Assembly: GCA_910587055.1 (NCBI GenBank)
Contig: CAJUKY010000005.1
Span: forward strand, 1-64,000
DNA length: 64,000 bases
Reading direction: 5' to 3'
Source of the DNA: Candidatus Gastranaerophilales bacterium
Lineage (GTDB): Bacteria > Cyanobacteriota > Vampirovibrionia > Gastranaerophilales > Gastranaerophilaceae
The notes under the pieces were generated by a model. It had not been told where the DNA came from. It was given only the letters and a program-made list of their open reading frames with translations, and did not search any database. Position numbers and translations under genes: made by a program. Of this stretch, positions 1-8,611 are shown piece after piece; position 1 is the first letter of the stretch; each line of letters opens with the position of its first letter.

Positions 1-598
1 TTTCATGCCCTATATTTGTATTATCGCCATGACCTGTAAAAACTTTAATTTTATCATCAAGTTTAAATAATTTTTCTTTTATGCTGTGTTCAATATCTTT
101 AAAATTACCTGTAGGTAAATCACACCGCCCGATTTCTTCAAAAAATAAAGTATCCCCCGCAAACAAATTATCATCAATTAAATAGCAAAGAGAACCTGCA
201 GAATGCCCGGGCGTTGCTATAACTTCAATTTTCTGTCCGCAAAATTCGATTTTTTTGGTTTCATCAATAAATTCATCAATTTTTATACCTTCAACCCGTC
301 TCTGGCCGAATAAATCACATTGCATAGCAAGATTTTTATAAAGTTCTTCATCCGCTTTTGCCATTAAAACTTTAACCTCAGGGAATTTTTGTTTAAATTC
401 TTTCAATCCCATGCAATGGTCAAAATGCGCATGGGTAATTAAAATATATTCTAAATTTAACTTTTCTTTTTCAATAAAATTAAAAATCTCTTCGTTTGAA
501 CCGGCGCAATCAATTAAAAGCGCGCATTTTAAATCTTCATCATACACAAGATAATTATTTGCCGCAAACTCAAATGGAATAAACTTTTTTACAATCAT
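1..598 (-). CDS. MBL-fold metallo-hydrolase (glyoxalase II-like), 3' end cut by window edge
   Basis: The 199 visible residues read from an ATG at 598 and run off the left edge. The zinc-binding motif THAHFDH is at residues 55-61, followed by PGHS (about 130-133), AGDTLF (147-152) and a late GHGDNT (about 189-194), in the order expected for the glyoxalase II / YcbL branch of the metallo-beta-lactamase superfamily. Family members are about 205-215 residues, so only a few C-terminal residues are missing. Likely a cytosolic thioester or related hydrolase with two metal ions; the substrate cannot be told from sequence. The downstream end of the 100-residue gene at 631..933 lies 32 bases upstream, so the two may be co-transcribed. 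Fold assignment is secure, substrate is not. Confidence 0.88.
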   Translation of the reverse strand, partial: MIVKKFIPFEFAANNYLVYDEDLKCALLIDCAGSNEEIFNFIEKEKLNLEYILITHAHFDHCMGLKEFKQKFPEVKVLMAKADEELYKNLAMQCDLFGQRRVEGIKIDEFIDETKKIEFCGQKIEVIATPGHSAGSLCYLIDDNLFAGDTLFFEEIGRCDLPTGNFKDIEHSIKEKLFKLDDKIKVFTGHGDNTNIGHE

Positions 599-630
599 CT
601 TTTATTTGTATCCCTTTATTTATAAAAATT

Positions 631-933
631 TCAGTTCCAGTATTTTAACATACTTAAACATTTTACAAAAGGGTTTTGCGGTTTATTAAGGCGGTAAGTC
701 GTAATTAAAATTTGCTGGATATCATCTTGCGATAAATCAAAATGCAGTTTTAGGTCATTTAAATATTTATTCAGATGGCCTTTTGCGGAAAGCATATTTT
801 CGCTGAATTTCTTTTTGAAAGGCGAAGTAAATTTTTCTGTTAAACGCACAAAAGAATTACCTTGCAGACAATTTTTCAAGCAATTTTCAAAACAACCTTT
901 TGATAAAAAACCTTCATAAAAACGTTTTTTCAT
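631..933 (-). CDS. Small hypothetical protein, 100 aa
   Basis: I do not recognise this protein. It is basic and helical, with Cys residues near 15, 19 and 23 in a CxxxCxxxC-like spacing (GCFENCLKNCLQG), and a C-terminal half (LSQDDIQQILITTYRLNKP) that looks like a small helical domain. The ATG at 933 is preferred over an in-frame GTG at 945 because a TTAGGTG ribosome-binding-like stretch lies about nine bases upstream of it. It precedes the metallo-hydrolase on the same strand. The Cys pattern could bind a metal, but there is no family evidence for that. Confidence 0.5.
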   Translation of the reverse strand: MKKRFYEGFLSKGCFENCLKNCLQGNSFVRLTEKFTSPFKKKFSENMLSAKGHLNKYLNDLKLHFDLSQDDIQQILITTYRLNKPQNPFVKCLSMLKYWN

Positions 934-987
934 AAGAATTTGCACCTAAAACCGGCGTACCGCACGCCATTTTACACTTCTCACACA

Positions 988-1016
988 TTATAAAACCTTA
1001 TTTTTCGGTTTTATAA
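988..1016 (-). terminator. AT-rich hairpin downstream of cdaA
   Basis: A perfect 10-bp stem (TTATAAAACC / GGTTTTATAA, 9-base loop) sits about 80 bases past the cdaA stop. It lacks a good U-tract on the minus strand, so it may be a 3' RNA end or a weak terminator. Confidence 0.35.
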
Positions 1017-1094
1017 GATTATGATAAATTATTAAAACCCTAAAATCATTGCCTTTTAGTTTAATTTTTTAATATTGCATTTTTAAGAATAAAA

Positions 1095-2003
1095 TTATTT
1101 TTTCTTTGAAGGCAGAATATTTTCAAATTTGAACACATAGGGTTTTTGAGCTTCTTCTTCATCTTTAAGCCCTAAAATGCGTTCTAAATCCACCTTTAAA
1201 TTACCAAGGTCATCATATTTTTTCAAATTACCGTCAATTGCAATTGAGATATCTCCGGTTTCTTCTGAAATTACAATACAGGCACAGTCGCTTATTTCAG
1301 TAATGCCGATTGCGGCCCTGTGTCTTGTTCCGTATCTCCAGCTTAATTTGGGATCTTCGGTTAAAGGCAGCAGCACACCTGCAGCTTGAATTGTATCGTT
1401 GCAAATTACAACAGCTCCGTCATGAAGAGGTGTTTTCGGGTGAAAAATTGTCAAAAGAAGCTCCTGTGAAAGATTTCCGTTAATTTCAACCCCTACATCA
1501 GAATGGCTCAATGATTTGTCATCCTTTTGAAGCACAATCAAACCGCCGATTTTAAGCCTTGACATATATTTAATTGTTTCAATCAATTCTTTTACAATAT
1601 CAATATCTTCATTCCGCCTTATATATGCCTTTTTACCTGATAAAATACGGCTTAAAATATCATTCTGCCCGATATACCCTAAAAATCTTCTTAATTCGGG
1701 CTGAAAAATAACAATTAATCCCACCGTTACAACGGATACAAGGGTTTTTAAAAACATTCCGAAAATTTGAAGATTAATTTTTATCAAAAATTCAGAAAAA
1801 AGCCACATTATAAGAAGGCCGAAAATCCCTCTTACAAGCGTTTCAGAATGCGTACCTTTAATATATTTTTTATAAACAAAAATAAGAATTAAGGCTAAAA
1901 TTACAACTTCCGTTATATTCACACCCAGCTGTCCCCCGCCGAATGTGCGGGAAAATTCAAAAAATTGCCTGAACAGATTCTGGTATAAATCAGTGAAATC
2001 CAA
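1095..2003 (-). CDS. cdaA: Diadenylate cyclase CdaA (c-di-AMP synthase)
   Basis: Membrane-bound DisA_N-type enzyme that condenses two ATP to c-di-AMP. Three N-terminal membrane segments (about residues 28-45, 57-75 and 78-98) are followed by the cyclase domain with the diagnostic LHDGAVVI (DGA) and YGTRHRAAIG (RHR) motifs that bind metal/ATP. The length of 302 residues is normal for CdaA. The start is TTG at 2003, supported by AAAAAGG eight bases upstream. It lies 38 bases behind lysA on the same strand, so the two are probably one transcript. That is a different neighbourhood from the cdaA-cdaR-glmM cluster of Firmicutes, and no CdaR/YbbR-like gene is seen here. Functionally c-di-AMP usually controls potassium and osmolyte balance; targets are not visible in this window. 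Confidence 0.95.
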   Translation of the reverse strand: MDFTDLYQNLFRQFFEFSRTFGGGQLGVNITEVVILALILIFVYKKYIKGTHSETLVRGIFGLLIMWLFSEFLIKINLQIFGMFLKTLVSVVTVGLIVIFQPELRRFLGYIGQNDILSRILSGKKAYIRRNEDIDIVKELIETIKYMSRLKIGGLIVLQKDDKSLSHSDVGVEINGNLSQELLLTIFHPKTPLHDGAVVICNDTIQAAGVLLPLTEDPKLSWRYGTRHRAAIGITEISDCACIVISEETGDISIAIDGNLKKYDDLGNLKVDLERILGLKDEEEAQKPYVFKFENILPSKKK

Positions 2004-2041
2004 TTTTTAAGCCTTTTTAATTAATAAAAGTGAATGAATTC

Positions 2042-3367
2042 TTAAAAAATAACGTCATTTTGAACTAATTGTTCGTAGGTTTCCCTTTTAACTATAATAT
2101 CAGATTGAGAATTATTTACAAGTATCATTTCAGGTTTTAACACCCTGTTGTAATTACTTGACATTGAATAGCCGTAAGCCCCTGTATTAAAGACGCACAG
2201 GATATCTCCCGCAACGGGCGAATTTAATTCAATATCCTTTATTAAAATATCTCCGCTTTCGCAAAATCTGCCTGCAACCGTTACTTTTTGAGGTTTATTT
2301 TCTTTTTTTCCGTTTGCAATTACAGCTTCATATTTTGCTCCATACATTGAAGGACGCGGATTATCAGCCATACCACCATCAACCGCTATATATTTTCTGC
2401 CGTTTGGCACCTGCTTGCTTGAACCTACAGTATAAAGCGTAACACCTGCCGTTCCTACAATTGAGCGCCCAGGCTCAATAAATAATACCGGTTCTTCCAT
2501 ATTATATTTTTCGCAATGTTCTTTAACGGATTTTTTAATAACATCCGCTATTGTATAAACGGAAGGCGGACAGTCAGCCTCTGTATAAGTAATCCCGAGA
2601 CCGCCGCCTATATTCATCTCATTTAATTTGAGATTAAATTTTTCATTTATTCTTTTTAATTCGCGCATCAAAACGCCGATTTCATCATAATACACTTTTG
2701 TTTCAAAAATCTGCGAGCCGATATGTGCATGAAGCCCCGTTATTTCAAGGTTTGTAAACTCTTTTAAAATTAATTCAACAGCTTCATCAATCTGTACTAA
2801 ATCAAATCCGAATTTTGAATCCAGATGTCCTGTTTGAATATACTCATGCGTATGGCATTCAATCCCCGGAGTAATGCGCAGAAGCACTTTCTGCACCTTA
2901 TCAAAAGATTTTGCAACCTCATTCAATAAAGATAATTCAAGGAAATTATCTACACTGACACGCCCCACGCCCAGTTCCAAAGCTAAAAGCAGCTCATCCG
3001 TTGTTTTATTATTACCGTTGAATGTTGTCATTTCCATATTTACACCGGCTTTATGCACGGTATAAATTTCGCCGCCCGATACAACATCAAAACCAAACCC
3101 CTCAGAATGCAGGATTTTTGCTATTTGCGCCGTCATCAAGGCTTTTGAAGCAAACATCATATTTACTTTTTTATAATCTTTAAAAGCATCTTTGTATTCT
3201 CTTGCAATGGTTCTAAGGGTCACTTCATCCATAACATACAAAGGTGTTCCGTATTTTTCAACCAGATCAACCGTATCGCATCCTGAAATTTCAAGATTAC
3301 CTTTATCATTAAACTTTGTATTTAAAGGTTTTATATTTTGATTAACCGTATTAGGCATATCAGGCAT
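2042..3367 (-). CDS. lysA: Diaminopimelate decarboxylase
   Basis: Last step of lysine synthesis: PLP-dependent decarboxylation of meso-diaminopimelate to L-lysine in the cytosol. The 441-residue protein shows the fold-III (alanine-racemase-like) signature: PLP lysine in MFASKALMTA (K75), HIGSQI, GGGLGI, EPGRSIVG and the partner-subunit CESGDIL motif. The first 20 or so residues are a weakly conserved extension; the ATG at 3367 is supported by AAGGAG upstream. The gene is divergent from the AI-2E permease-like gene, whose start is only 75 bases away, so both promoters lie in that short gap. Probably co-transcribed with cdaA. Confidence 0.95.
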   Translation of the reverse strand: MPDMPNTVNQNIKPLNTKFNDKGNLEISGCDTVDLVEKYGTPLYVMDEVTLRTIAREYKDAFKDYKKVNMMFASKALMTAQIAKILHSEGFGFDVVSGGEIYTVHKAGVNMEMTTFNGNNKTTDELLLALELGVGRVSVDNFLELSLLNEVAKSFDKVQKVLLRITPGIECHTHEYIQTGHLDSKFGFDLVQIDEAVELILKEFTNLEITGLHAHIGSQIFETKVYYDEIGVLMRELKRINEKFNLKLNEMNIGGGLGITYTEADCPPSVYTIADVIKKSVKEHCEKYNMEEPVLFIEPGRSIVGTAGVTLYTVGSSKQVPNGRKYIAVDGGMADNPRPSMYGAKYEAVIANGKKENKPQKVTVAGRFCESGDILIKDIELNSPVAGDILCVFNTGAYGYSMSSNYNRVLKPEMILVNNSQSDIIVKRETYEQLVQNDVIF

Positions 3368-3442
3368 TATCTTTTTAACTCCTTGCTAAATCTCTGCGAT
3401 AATTGTAACATAAAGATATTCAAATTTAAAAAAGGAAAAATC

Positions 3443-4528
3443 GTGGAAAATAACAATTCAGGCAAAAGCCTTGATAATTCAAACGAAAAGACAAATATTT
3501 TAACCTATAAAAATATAATTTTCGCTATAATGTTAATTCTTGTTTTGATATTTTTATCAAACATCGCAGACATCGCTATAATGCTTTTTATAGCTTTTAT
3601 TATTACCTGCGCTATTGAGCCTGTTGTAAGTTTTCTTCAAAAATATATGCCCCGTGTTCTTGCTGTAAGCCTCGTGCTTCTGCTTATCGTAACAGGAATT
3701 TTACTTATATTTATACCGCTTTTAAGCCTTACATTTGAACAAACAATAGTTTTTATAAAACATATCCCCGAATATGTTCAAAATTTTGAAACATTCCTTG
3801 AAACAAACCGTTTCGGCATTATGATTTCAAAGTATATAAATTTTGATGTAATAAGCGCCGCAAACACCACAAATGCTGATGTAGCCAATGTTGCAAGCGA
3901 GATTTTATCAAAAGGCGCAGATATTTCAAAGCTTATCGTAAATTCTATTACAGGCTCAATTGCCGTTGCAATAATGGTTTTCTATTTATCATTTGATGCA
4001 AAGCTTATGCAGAAAAGGTTTTTAGAGTTTTTCCCGCCAAAATTTAAAGAAAAAGCCGGATATATTCTGGATTCAATAAAAACAAAGGTTGGCGGATATG
4101 TTTTTGCTCAGGTGCTTTCTATGCTTGTTGTGGGGGTGCTTTCATTTATCGGGCTTTTGATAATAGGCCACCCGAACGCCCCTTTAATCGGCTTTTTAAC
4201 CTGTATTTTAGATTTAATTCCCGTAGCAGGCGCTACTATTGCGGTTTTAATCGCCTTATATACAGCGCTTAACGGCGGTTTATTCTATGTGATTTTAACC
4301 CTTGTTATTATGCTTATCGCTCAATGGCTGCAAAATCAAATATTCAGACCTATTTTATTCGGTAAATTTATGGACACACATCCCTTGCTTATTATTGTTT
4401 CCCTTCTTATCGGGGCAAAATTTATGGGCTTCTGGGGCGTTGTGCTTGCACCTGCTATGGCTAGTATAGTCTGCGTTTTAATGGATGAACTTTATATAAA
4501 ACCCATAAATGTAAAGGAAAAATCATAG
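3443..4528 (+). CDS. AI-2E/PerM-family membrane transporter
   Basis: A 361-residue integral membrane protein of the AI-2E transporter (PF01594-type) superfamily. After a short Asn/Ser-rich cytoplasmic start there are paired hydrophobic segments, a long soluble helical region (about residues 90-200), then a block of further membrane segments containing the family-typical GFLTCILDLIPVAGATIA stretch and a closing GVVLAPAMASIVCVLMDEL. I chose the GTG at 3443 because AAAGGA precedes it; longer readings would run into the lysA start region. Members export small solutes, Na+ or quorum signals. The substrate here is unknown, so an autoinducer role should not be assumed. Confidence 0.85.
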   Translation: MENNNSGKSLDNSNEKTNILTYKNIIFAIMLILVLIFLSNIADIAIMLFIAFIITCAIEPVVSFLQKYMPRVLAVSLVLLLIVTGILLIFIPLLSLTFEQTIVFIKHIPEYVQNFETFLETNRFGIMISKYINFDVISAANTTNADVANVASEILSKGADISKLIVNSITGSIAVAIMVFYLSFDAKLMQKRFLEFFPPKFKEKAGYILDSIKTKVGGYVFAQVLSMLVVGVLSFIGLLIIGHPNAPLIGFLTCILDLIPVAGATIAVLIALYTALNGGLFYVILTLVIMLIAQWLQNQIFRPILFGKFMDTHPLLIIVSLLIGAKFMGFWGVVLAPAMASIVCVLMDELYIKPINVKEKS

Positions 4529-4579
4529 ATTTTACACAGCATTTTCGGGTCATACAGCTTTTTTGGAATTTTAAAGAAT

Positions 4580-6130
4580 ATGGAAAAATTTTTATATGAA
4601 AGATTAAAAAATAAAACCCCGAAAATCAATGCTTGGTTTGCTTTTCCTGCTATTGAAAGCTTTGGAATGGCATCCCTCGGGTTTTTATCCATATTTAAGC
4701 AGATTGATTTAATGGAAGATGTTTTTGTTGAAAGAATTTTTTCAGATACAAAAGCTACTGCGGCAAACCTTGAAGAGCTCGATGTAATAGGCTTTTCAAA
4801 CTCTTTTGAAATTGATATTTTAACAATTTTAAAAATGTTTTCAAAATACAAAATTCCCCCTCTATCAAAGGACAGGAACGAAAATTATCCCCTGATTTTT
4901 GCCGGAGGCCCTGTTATTACTGCAAATCCGCTTCCTTATCAGGATTTTTACGATTTTGTAAGCATCGGAGATGCAAGGGTTGTTTTTGAAAAAATCTTTC
5001 AAGTTTTAGTAGAAAAAAGAAACGAATCAAAAGAAGCAAAATTGCAGGCACTGTCTGAAATAGAAGGGGTCTGGGTTCCAAAATACGGAACAAAAAAACC
5101 TGTTAAAAAAATAACTGATACCCTTGAAGAGCCGCTCTACACCCCGATTTTAAGCGAAAAAAGCTATTTTAAGGATACATTTATAATAGAAATTGAGCGC
5201 GGGTGTCCGAAAACCTGTAATTTCTGTATTGCAAGCTGGCTTAACCTGCCTGTAAGATACACACCGCTTAAAAAAATCATAGAAGCAATTGATTTCGGCC
5301 TGCAGCATACTGATAAAATCGCCTTACTCGGGGCATATGTAGCAGGACATCCGGATTTTGACAAAATTTTAGAATATATAAGAGAAAAAAATAAAATTAA
5401 CCCCGTTGAGCTCACGTTATCCTCGCTCCGCGCAGACCTTACAGGCGAAAATGTAATAAGAACGCTTGTCGAATGCGGACAAAGAAGCGCAACAATAGCA
5501 GTAGAAGCAGGAAGCGAAAGGCTCAGAAAGGTTATAAATAAAGACTTAACAGACGAACAAATTTTAAAAACCATTGAAAATGCAAGAATTTACGGGTTAA
5601 AAGGTCTTAAAATATATGCTATGATTGGACTTCCGACTGAAACCGATGAAGACATTGAAGCGCTGATAAATTTAATGAAACGCATAAAGGCTGCAAATAA
5701 AGGCTTTGAGCTGACGTTAAGCGTAAGTTCCTTCATACCGAAGGCACAGACACCGTTCCAATGGTCAAAAAAGGCTGATAGTAAGGAATTAGATGTTAAA
5801 TTAACACATTTAAAAAATGAAATTTCTAAACTCGGTATAACTATGCGCCCCACAAGCGTTGACTGGGATTTAATACAATCAATCCTTTCCCGCACGGGGA
5901 TTTCACTCTCATCATATTTGCTGAAAGTCGTTGAAAACGGGGGTAATCTGGGTGCATTCAAGCAAACGTGGCGCAAAATGGCAAAAGAAGGACTTTTGCC
6001 GGAGTTAAATTCTTACGCGGCGCAGCCAATCCCTGAAAACCCCGATGAGCCGCTGCCGTGGGACTTCATTTGCGTTACGGACAAGCAGATACTTAAAAAG
6101 CGTCAAAAAGACGCTTTGAAATCCCGCTAA
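4580..6130 (+). CDS. Radical SAM protein with N-terminal B12-binding-like domain
   Basis: A 516-residue iron-sulfur enzyme. The radical SAM cluster motif is RGCPKTCNFC, with C209, C213 and C216 placed to bind the [4Fe-4S] cluster, followed by the SAM-binding barrel (LLGAYVAGHPDF, VEAGSERLRKVINK, KIYAMIGLPTET). The first 190 residues, with IGFSNSFEIDI, FAGGPV and SIGDAR, resemble the Rossmann-like cobalamin-binding domain found in large uncharacterised B12/radical SAM families. The reaction is unknown; methyl transfer or ring formation are typical for the group. A cobalamin adenosyltransferase gene lies about 0.7 kb downstream, but adenosylcobalamin is not the cofactor form usually used by this class, so a link is only suggestive. 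Confidence 0.85.
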   Translation: MEKFLYERLKNKTPKINAWFAFPAIESFGMASLGFLSIFKQIDLMEDVFVERIFSDTKATAANLEELDVIGFSNSFEIDILTILKMFSKYKIPPLSKDRNENYPLIFAGGPVITANPLPYQDFYDFVSIGDARVVFEKIFQVLVEKRNESKEAKLQALSEIEGVWVPKYGTKKPVKKITDTLEEPLYTPILSEKSYFKDTFIIEIERGCPKTCNFCIASWLNLPVRYTPLKKIIEAIDFGLQHTDKIALLGAYVAGHPDFDKILEYIREKNKINPVELTLSSLRADLTGENVIRTLVECGQRSATIAVEAGSERLRKVINKDLTDEQILKTIENARIYGLKGLKIYAMIGLPTETDEDIEALINLMKRIKAANKGFELTLSVSSFIPKAQTPFQWSKKADSKELDVKLTHLKNEISKLGITMRPTSVDWDLIQSILSRTGISLSSYLLKVVENGGNLGAFKQTWRKMAKEGLLPELNSYAAQPIPENPDEPLPWDFICVTDKQILKKRQKDALKSR

Positions 6131-6194
6131 ATTAAGGGTTTATAATGTTTTTGCTTATTTTATGACATGGCCATCCGATATTTATACCCGATAT

Positions 6195-6716
6195 TTATGT
6201 CCTTTCAATTGATGCCTTGTTATAGCTTGATAGAAGCTCCATAGAAGTGTATACAGAAACTGTATCTGCCCCTGTATCACTAATTTTCACCCCGCAAGCT
6301 ATGAAAAGGTCTTCTACAAGGTCAATTAAGCCCATAAATTTATCGTATTCGCTTGCAGTACGGGAGCTTTCAACCTTATCAACAAGACATTCCATTATTT
6401 CAACGAAATCTTCCTGCGGATTTCCCGTAGGAGTAAGCCCCAGCTGGTACATTATACTATACCAGACGTGAGATTGCTGCATTGATTGAGTTTCAGAAGT
6501 TTCATCATCTTCAGATATATTCTGCAAAGCGTTTACAGCCGTTTTTGTCTGAATTTCCCTTAATTTAGCAAGATCTTTTTGCGTGTCCCCTGTAGATTTC
6601 ACGCCAAATCTTGCAAGTAAATTACTCACGGAATTATAATCCGCGGAGGCTGCGTTTAAAAAGTAATTTATTTGCTCCTGATACAGATTGGAAGCGGATA
6701 TTGGGGAAATCGACAC
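6195..6716 (-). CDS. Hypothetical helical protein with internal duplication, 173 aa
   Basis: I do not recognise the function. It begins at a GTG with AAGG about eleven bases upstream and has no signal peptide or membrane segment. Two units are alike: one near residues 34-52 (LLARFGVKSTGDTQKDLAKL) and one near 89-107 (MYQLGLTPTGNPQEDFVEI), sharing the pattern hydrophobic-G-[VL]-x-[PS]-TG-[DN]-x-Q-x-D-[LF]. The N-terminus (MSISPISASNLYQEQINYFL) is Ser/Asn-rich and looks disordered. It lies between two plus-strand genes and is transcribed alone. Likely a lineage-specific gene. Confidence 0.6.
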   Translation of the reverse strand: MSISPISASNLYQEQINYFLNAASADYNSVSNLLARFGVKSTGDTQKDLAKLREIQTKTAVNALQNISEDDETSETQSMQQSHVWYSIMYQLGLTPTGNPQEDFVEIMECLVDKVESSRTASEYDKFMGLIDLVEDLFIACGVKISDTGADTVSVYTSMELLSSYNKASIERT

Positions 6717-6842
6717 GGGGGTTTAAACCTTATTAAAATTTTACCTAATATAAAATATTCCACTTTTTCATGTTTTTTAACATACGGCATAAAACATTGT
6801 ACTGCAACAATTTCAGACTATTAAACGCGGCAATGAATTTTA

Positions 6843-6861
6843 TGCTAAAATTTAGATTATG
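6843..6861 (+). promoter_or_regulatory. Extended -10 promoter giving a leaderless cobO transcript
   Basis: TG-C-TAAAAT: the -10 hexamer is at 6846..6851 and the ATG begins at 6859, seven bases later. Initiation at the usual distance falls on or next to the start codon, and no Shine-Dalgarno sequence is present. Confidence 0.55.
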
Positions 6862-7428
6862 GATACTGAAAATTTACATAATCCGTGTTTTAATAAAATC
6901 GGCTATATACAGGTTTATACAGGAGATGGCAAAGGCAAAACCACTGCCAGCCTTGGTTTAGCGCTCCGTGCTCTCGGGAGAGGCTGGAAGGTGCTCATTG
7001 TAATGTTTACAAAGGGCGGCTCTGATTATGGTGAAATCCATTCATTTGCAAAGCTTTCGGACGATATCAAAAATCGTTTCAAGGTAATAAACGCAGGGCT
7101 GCCACGGATTGTATACAAAAACAATATGAACGATGATGACAAGGCCGAAATCCAGAAGGGGTGGGATTTTGCAAAGAATGCTATAAAAAATTGCGAATAT
7201 GAACTTGTAATCCTTGATGAGGCAAATATAGCACTTGATTTAGGGCTTATAGACCTTGAAGACATGCTTGAGACCTTAAAAAACAAACCCAAAGGAGTCG
7301 AAATTGTGCTCACAGGGCGAAATGCAAACGAAAAAATTATAGAAATTGCGCATCTTGTTTCTGAAATAAAACCCGTAAAACACTACTGGGACATAGGTGT
7401 CGAGGCAAGAGAAGGGGTTGAATATTGA
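6859..7428 (+). CDS. cobO: Corrinoid (cob(I)yrinate/cobalamin) adenosyltransferase, CobO/BtuR type
   Basis: Transfers adenosyl from ATP to cob(I)alamin. The P-loop GDGKGKTT is at residues 22-29 in the family context YIQVYTGDGKGKTTASLGLALRA; later VILDEANIAL (Walker B-like) and GVEIVLTGRNAN are also diagnostic. The length of 189 residues is standard. No other cobalamin-synthesis genes are in the window, so this may serve salvage. The stop overlaps the TTG start of the MCE gene (TTGA), giving translational coupling of two functionally unrelated genes. The transcript appears leaderless. Confidence 0.93.
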   Translation: MDTENLHNPCFNKIGYIQVYTGDGKGKTTASLGLALRALGRGWKVLIVMFTKGGSDYGEIHSFAKLSDDIKNRFKVINAGLPRIVYKNNMNDDDKAEIQKGWDFAKNAIKNCEYELVILDEANIALDLGLIDLEDMLETLKNKPKGVEIVLTGRNANEKIIEIAHLVSEIKPVKHYWDIGVEAREGVEY

Positions 7429-8075
7429 AAATTACAAAAGAGCGCACAGTTGAAATTGCAATCCTTGTTTTACTTCTTTTTACAGGGGTTTTTGGCATAT
7501 ATAAAATTTATTATCATACAATTGTGAAACCAAACCTTTATACTATAACATTTCATGATATCGACAGCATTATAAAAGGCTCTCCTGTAAGGTTTATGGG
7601 CATAATTGTGGGCCATGTGCGCAATTTGCAAAGAAAAGACGATATAATTTTATGTGAAATTGTTGTTACAAAGCCTAATACGAAAATTCCTGACGGAGCA
7701 GTCGCAAAAGTAGAATATAACGGACTTGGAGGTTCAAAATCAATTGAAATTATGCCGCCTGAAACTGAAAACCCCGATGTCAAAGGCATTATAGCCGCAG
7801 AGGCACTGCGCATTAACGATATGGTGGAAGCTTTCAAAGATTTAAGAGAAGTTTTAGTCTGCATAAAACAATTTGTGGAAGGAATAACCCCCGAATCCAC
7901 TCTGGGTGCGGCAAAAGCCATAGCGGAAGCACCGGATTTTACAATAGAGGCTAATAAAACTCTCGATAATATGACACAAAGACAGGCCGAAACCCATCAA
8001 AAATTCAAAAAGTTATCTGAATTTCAAAAAGAAATTGAAAATTTAATTGACAGAATTTTAAAGATTAAAAATTAA
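7425..8075 (+). CDS. MlaD/MCE-domain lipid-transport protein
   Basis: A 216-residue single-pass protein: an N-terminal anchor at about residues 10-28 (EIAILVLLLFTGVFGIYKIYY), then one MCE domain at about 37-115 (FHDIDSIIKGSPVRFMGIIVGHV ... VEYNGLGGSKSIEI), then a coiled-coil tail. This is the layout of MlaD-type periplasmic lipid-binding subunits that form hexameric rings on an MlaE permease. No mlaE or mlaF homologue is adjacent, so partners must lie elsewhere. The TTG start at 7425 overlaps the cobO stop; GAAGGGG just upstream provides the ribosome-binding site. Its stop overlaps the convergent small gene by four bases. Confidence 0.85.
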   Translation: MKITKERTVEIAILVLLLFTGVFGIYKIYYHTIVKPNLYTITFHDIDSIIKGSPVRFMGIIVGHVRNLQRKDDIILCEIVVTKPNTKIPDGAVAKVEYNGLGGSKSIEIMPPETENPDVKGIIAAEALRINDMVEAFKDLREVLVCIKQFVEGITPESTLGAAKAIAEAPDFTIEANKTLDNMTQRQAETHQKFKKLSEFQKEIENLIDRILKIKN

Positions 8076-8290
8076 TTGCTGCCTGTATCAGCGCTTTTGC
8101 AGCTTTCATTTGTATTATAAATTCTTTTTTTAAAACTTGTTTTATATTTGCTTTTATACTCATTTTCCAGCACTGTTCCCATTTCATTCAGCCTTCTTTT
8201 TAAAAAACAAAGCCTGCCTGCGGTATCATCCATTTCTGCGTAAAGTTTGTAAATTTCTGAATACAAATATTCATATATCAACTTTTTCAT
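8072..8290 (-). CDS. Small helical protein divergent from tandem HTH genes, 72 aa
   Basis: I do not recognise the family. The protein is charged and helical (KLIYEYLYSEIYKLYAEMDD), consistent with a short coiled coil, with a Lys/Asn/Ser-rich tail. The ATG at 8290 is chosen because AAGGA precedes it by eight bases; an in-frame ATG at 8314 has no such site. The start is 96 bases from the divergent XRE gene, so regulator and small protein probably share a control region. This arrangement recurs three more times in the window. It could be an antirepressor-like partner or simply the regulated gene; both are inference. Confidence 0.55.
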   Translation of the reverse strand: MKKLIYEYLYSEIYKLYAEMDDTAGRLCFLKRRLNEMGTVLENEYKSKYKTSFKKRIYNTNESCKSADTGSN

Positions 8291-8330
8291 TGTAAAAATC
8301 CTTTCGTCATACACTTGTTATGGAGTAGTT

Positions 8331-8386
8331 TATATGTAGCACTCCTAGTGTAGTATTACCAATCAATTATACATTATAATTAAAAA
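8331..8386 (+). promoter_or_regulatory. Control region with leaderless promoter for the HTH pair
   Basis: TATAAT at 8375..8380 ends six bases before the ATG at 8387, so the mRNA should start at the initiation codon. Just upstream CACT-CCT-AGTG, within GTAGCACTCCTAGTGTAGTA, is a short dyad suited to a small HTH repressor; it would also lie upstream of the divergent gene, allowing joint control. Confidence 0.5.
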
Positions 8387-8611
8387 ATGGACAAGGATTT
8401 TGTATTAAAAGTAGGAAAAAACATTAGAAAATACAGGGAACAAAAGGGTTTATCCCAGTTCAAACTTGCAATTGAATCGGATGTTACACCTTCTGCCATT
8501 GCAAACATTGAACATGCAAGAAGCGACACTACATTAACAAGAATCAATGCCATAGCAAAGGCTCTCGATGTCAAACCTTCAGTGCTATTAGAAATTGACG
8601 ATAATTTTTAA
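8387..8611 (+). CDS. XRE-family HTH regulator, first of a tandem pair
   Basis: A 74-residue protein that is almost entirely one Cro/CI-type helix-turn-helix domain (VGKNIRKYREQKGLSQFKLA, then a recognition helix around VTPSAIANIEHARS). No C-terminal dimer, protease or sensor domain is present. It is about 70% identical to the next gene, with identical blocks in the DNA, so the pair arose by tandem duplication. The first codons lie directly at the predicted transcription start. It is probably autoregulatory and acts on the divergent small gene and possibly on the peptide element at 8885..9114. Confidence 0.85.
   Translation: MDKDFVLKVGKNIRKYREQKGLSQFKLAIESDVTPSAIANIEHARSDTTLTRINAIAKALDVKPSVLLEIDDNF

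Noticed and set aside
3338..3442. N-terminal extension of the AI-2E-like protein
   Set aside because: It overlaps the lysA start region and lacks a ribosome-binding site, while the GTG at 3443 has one.
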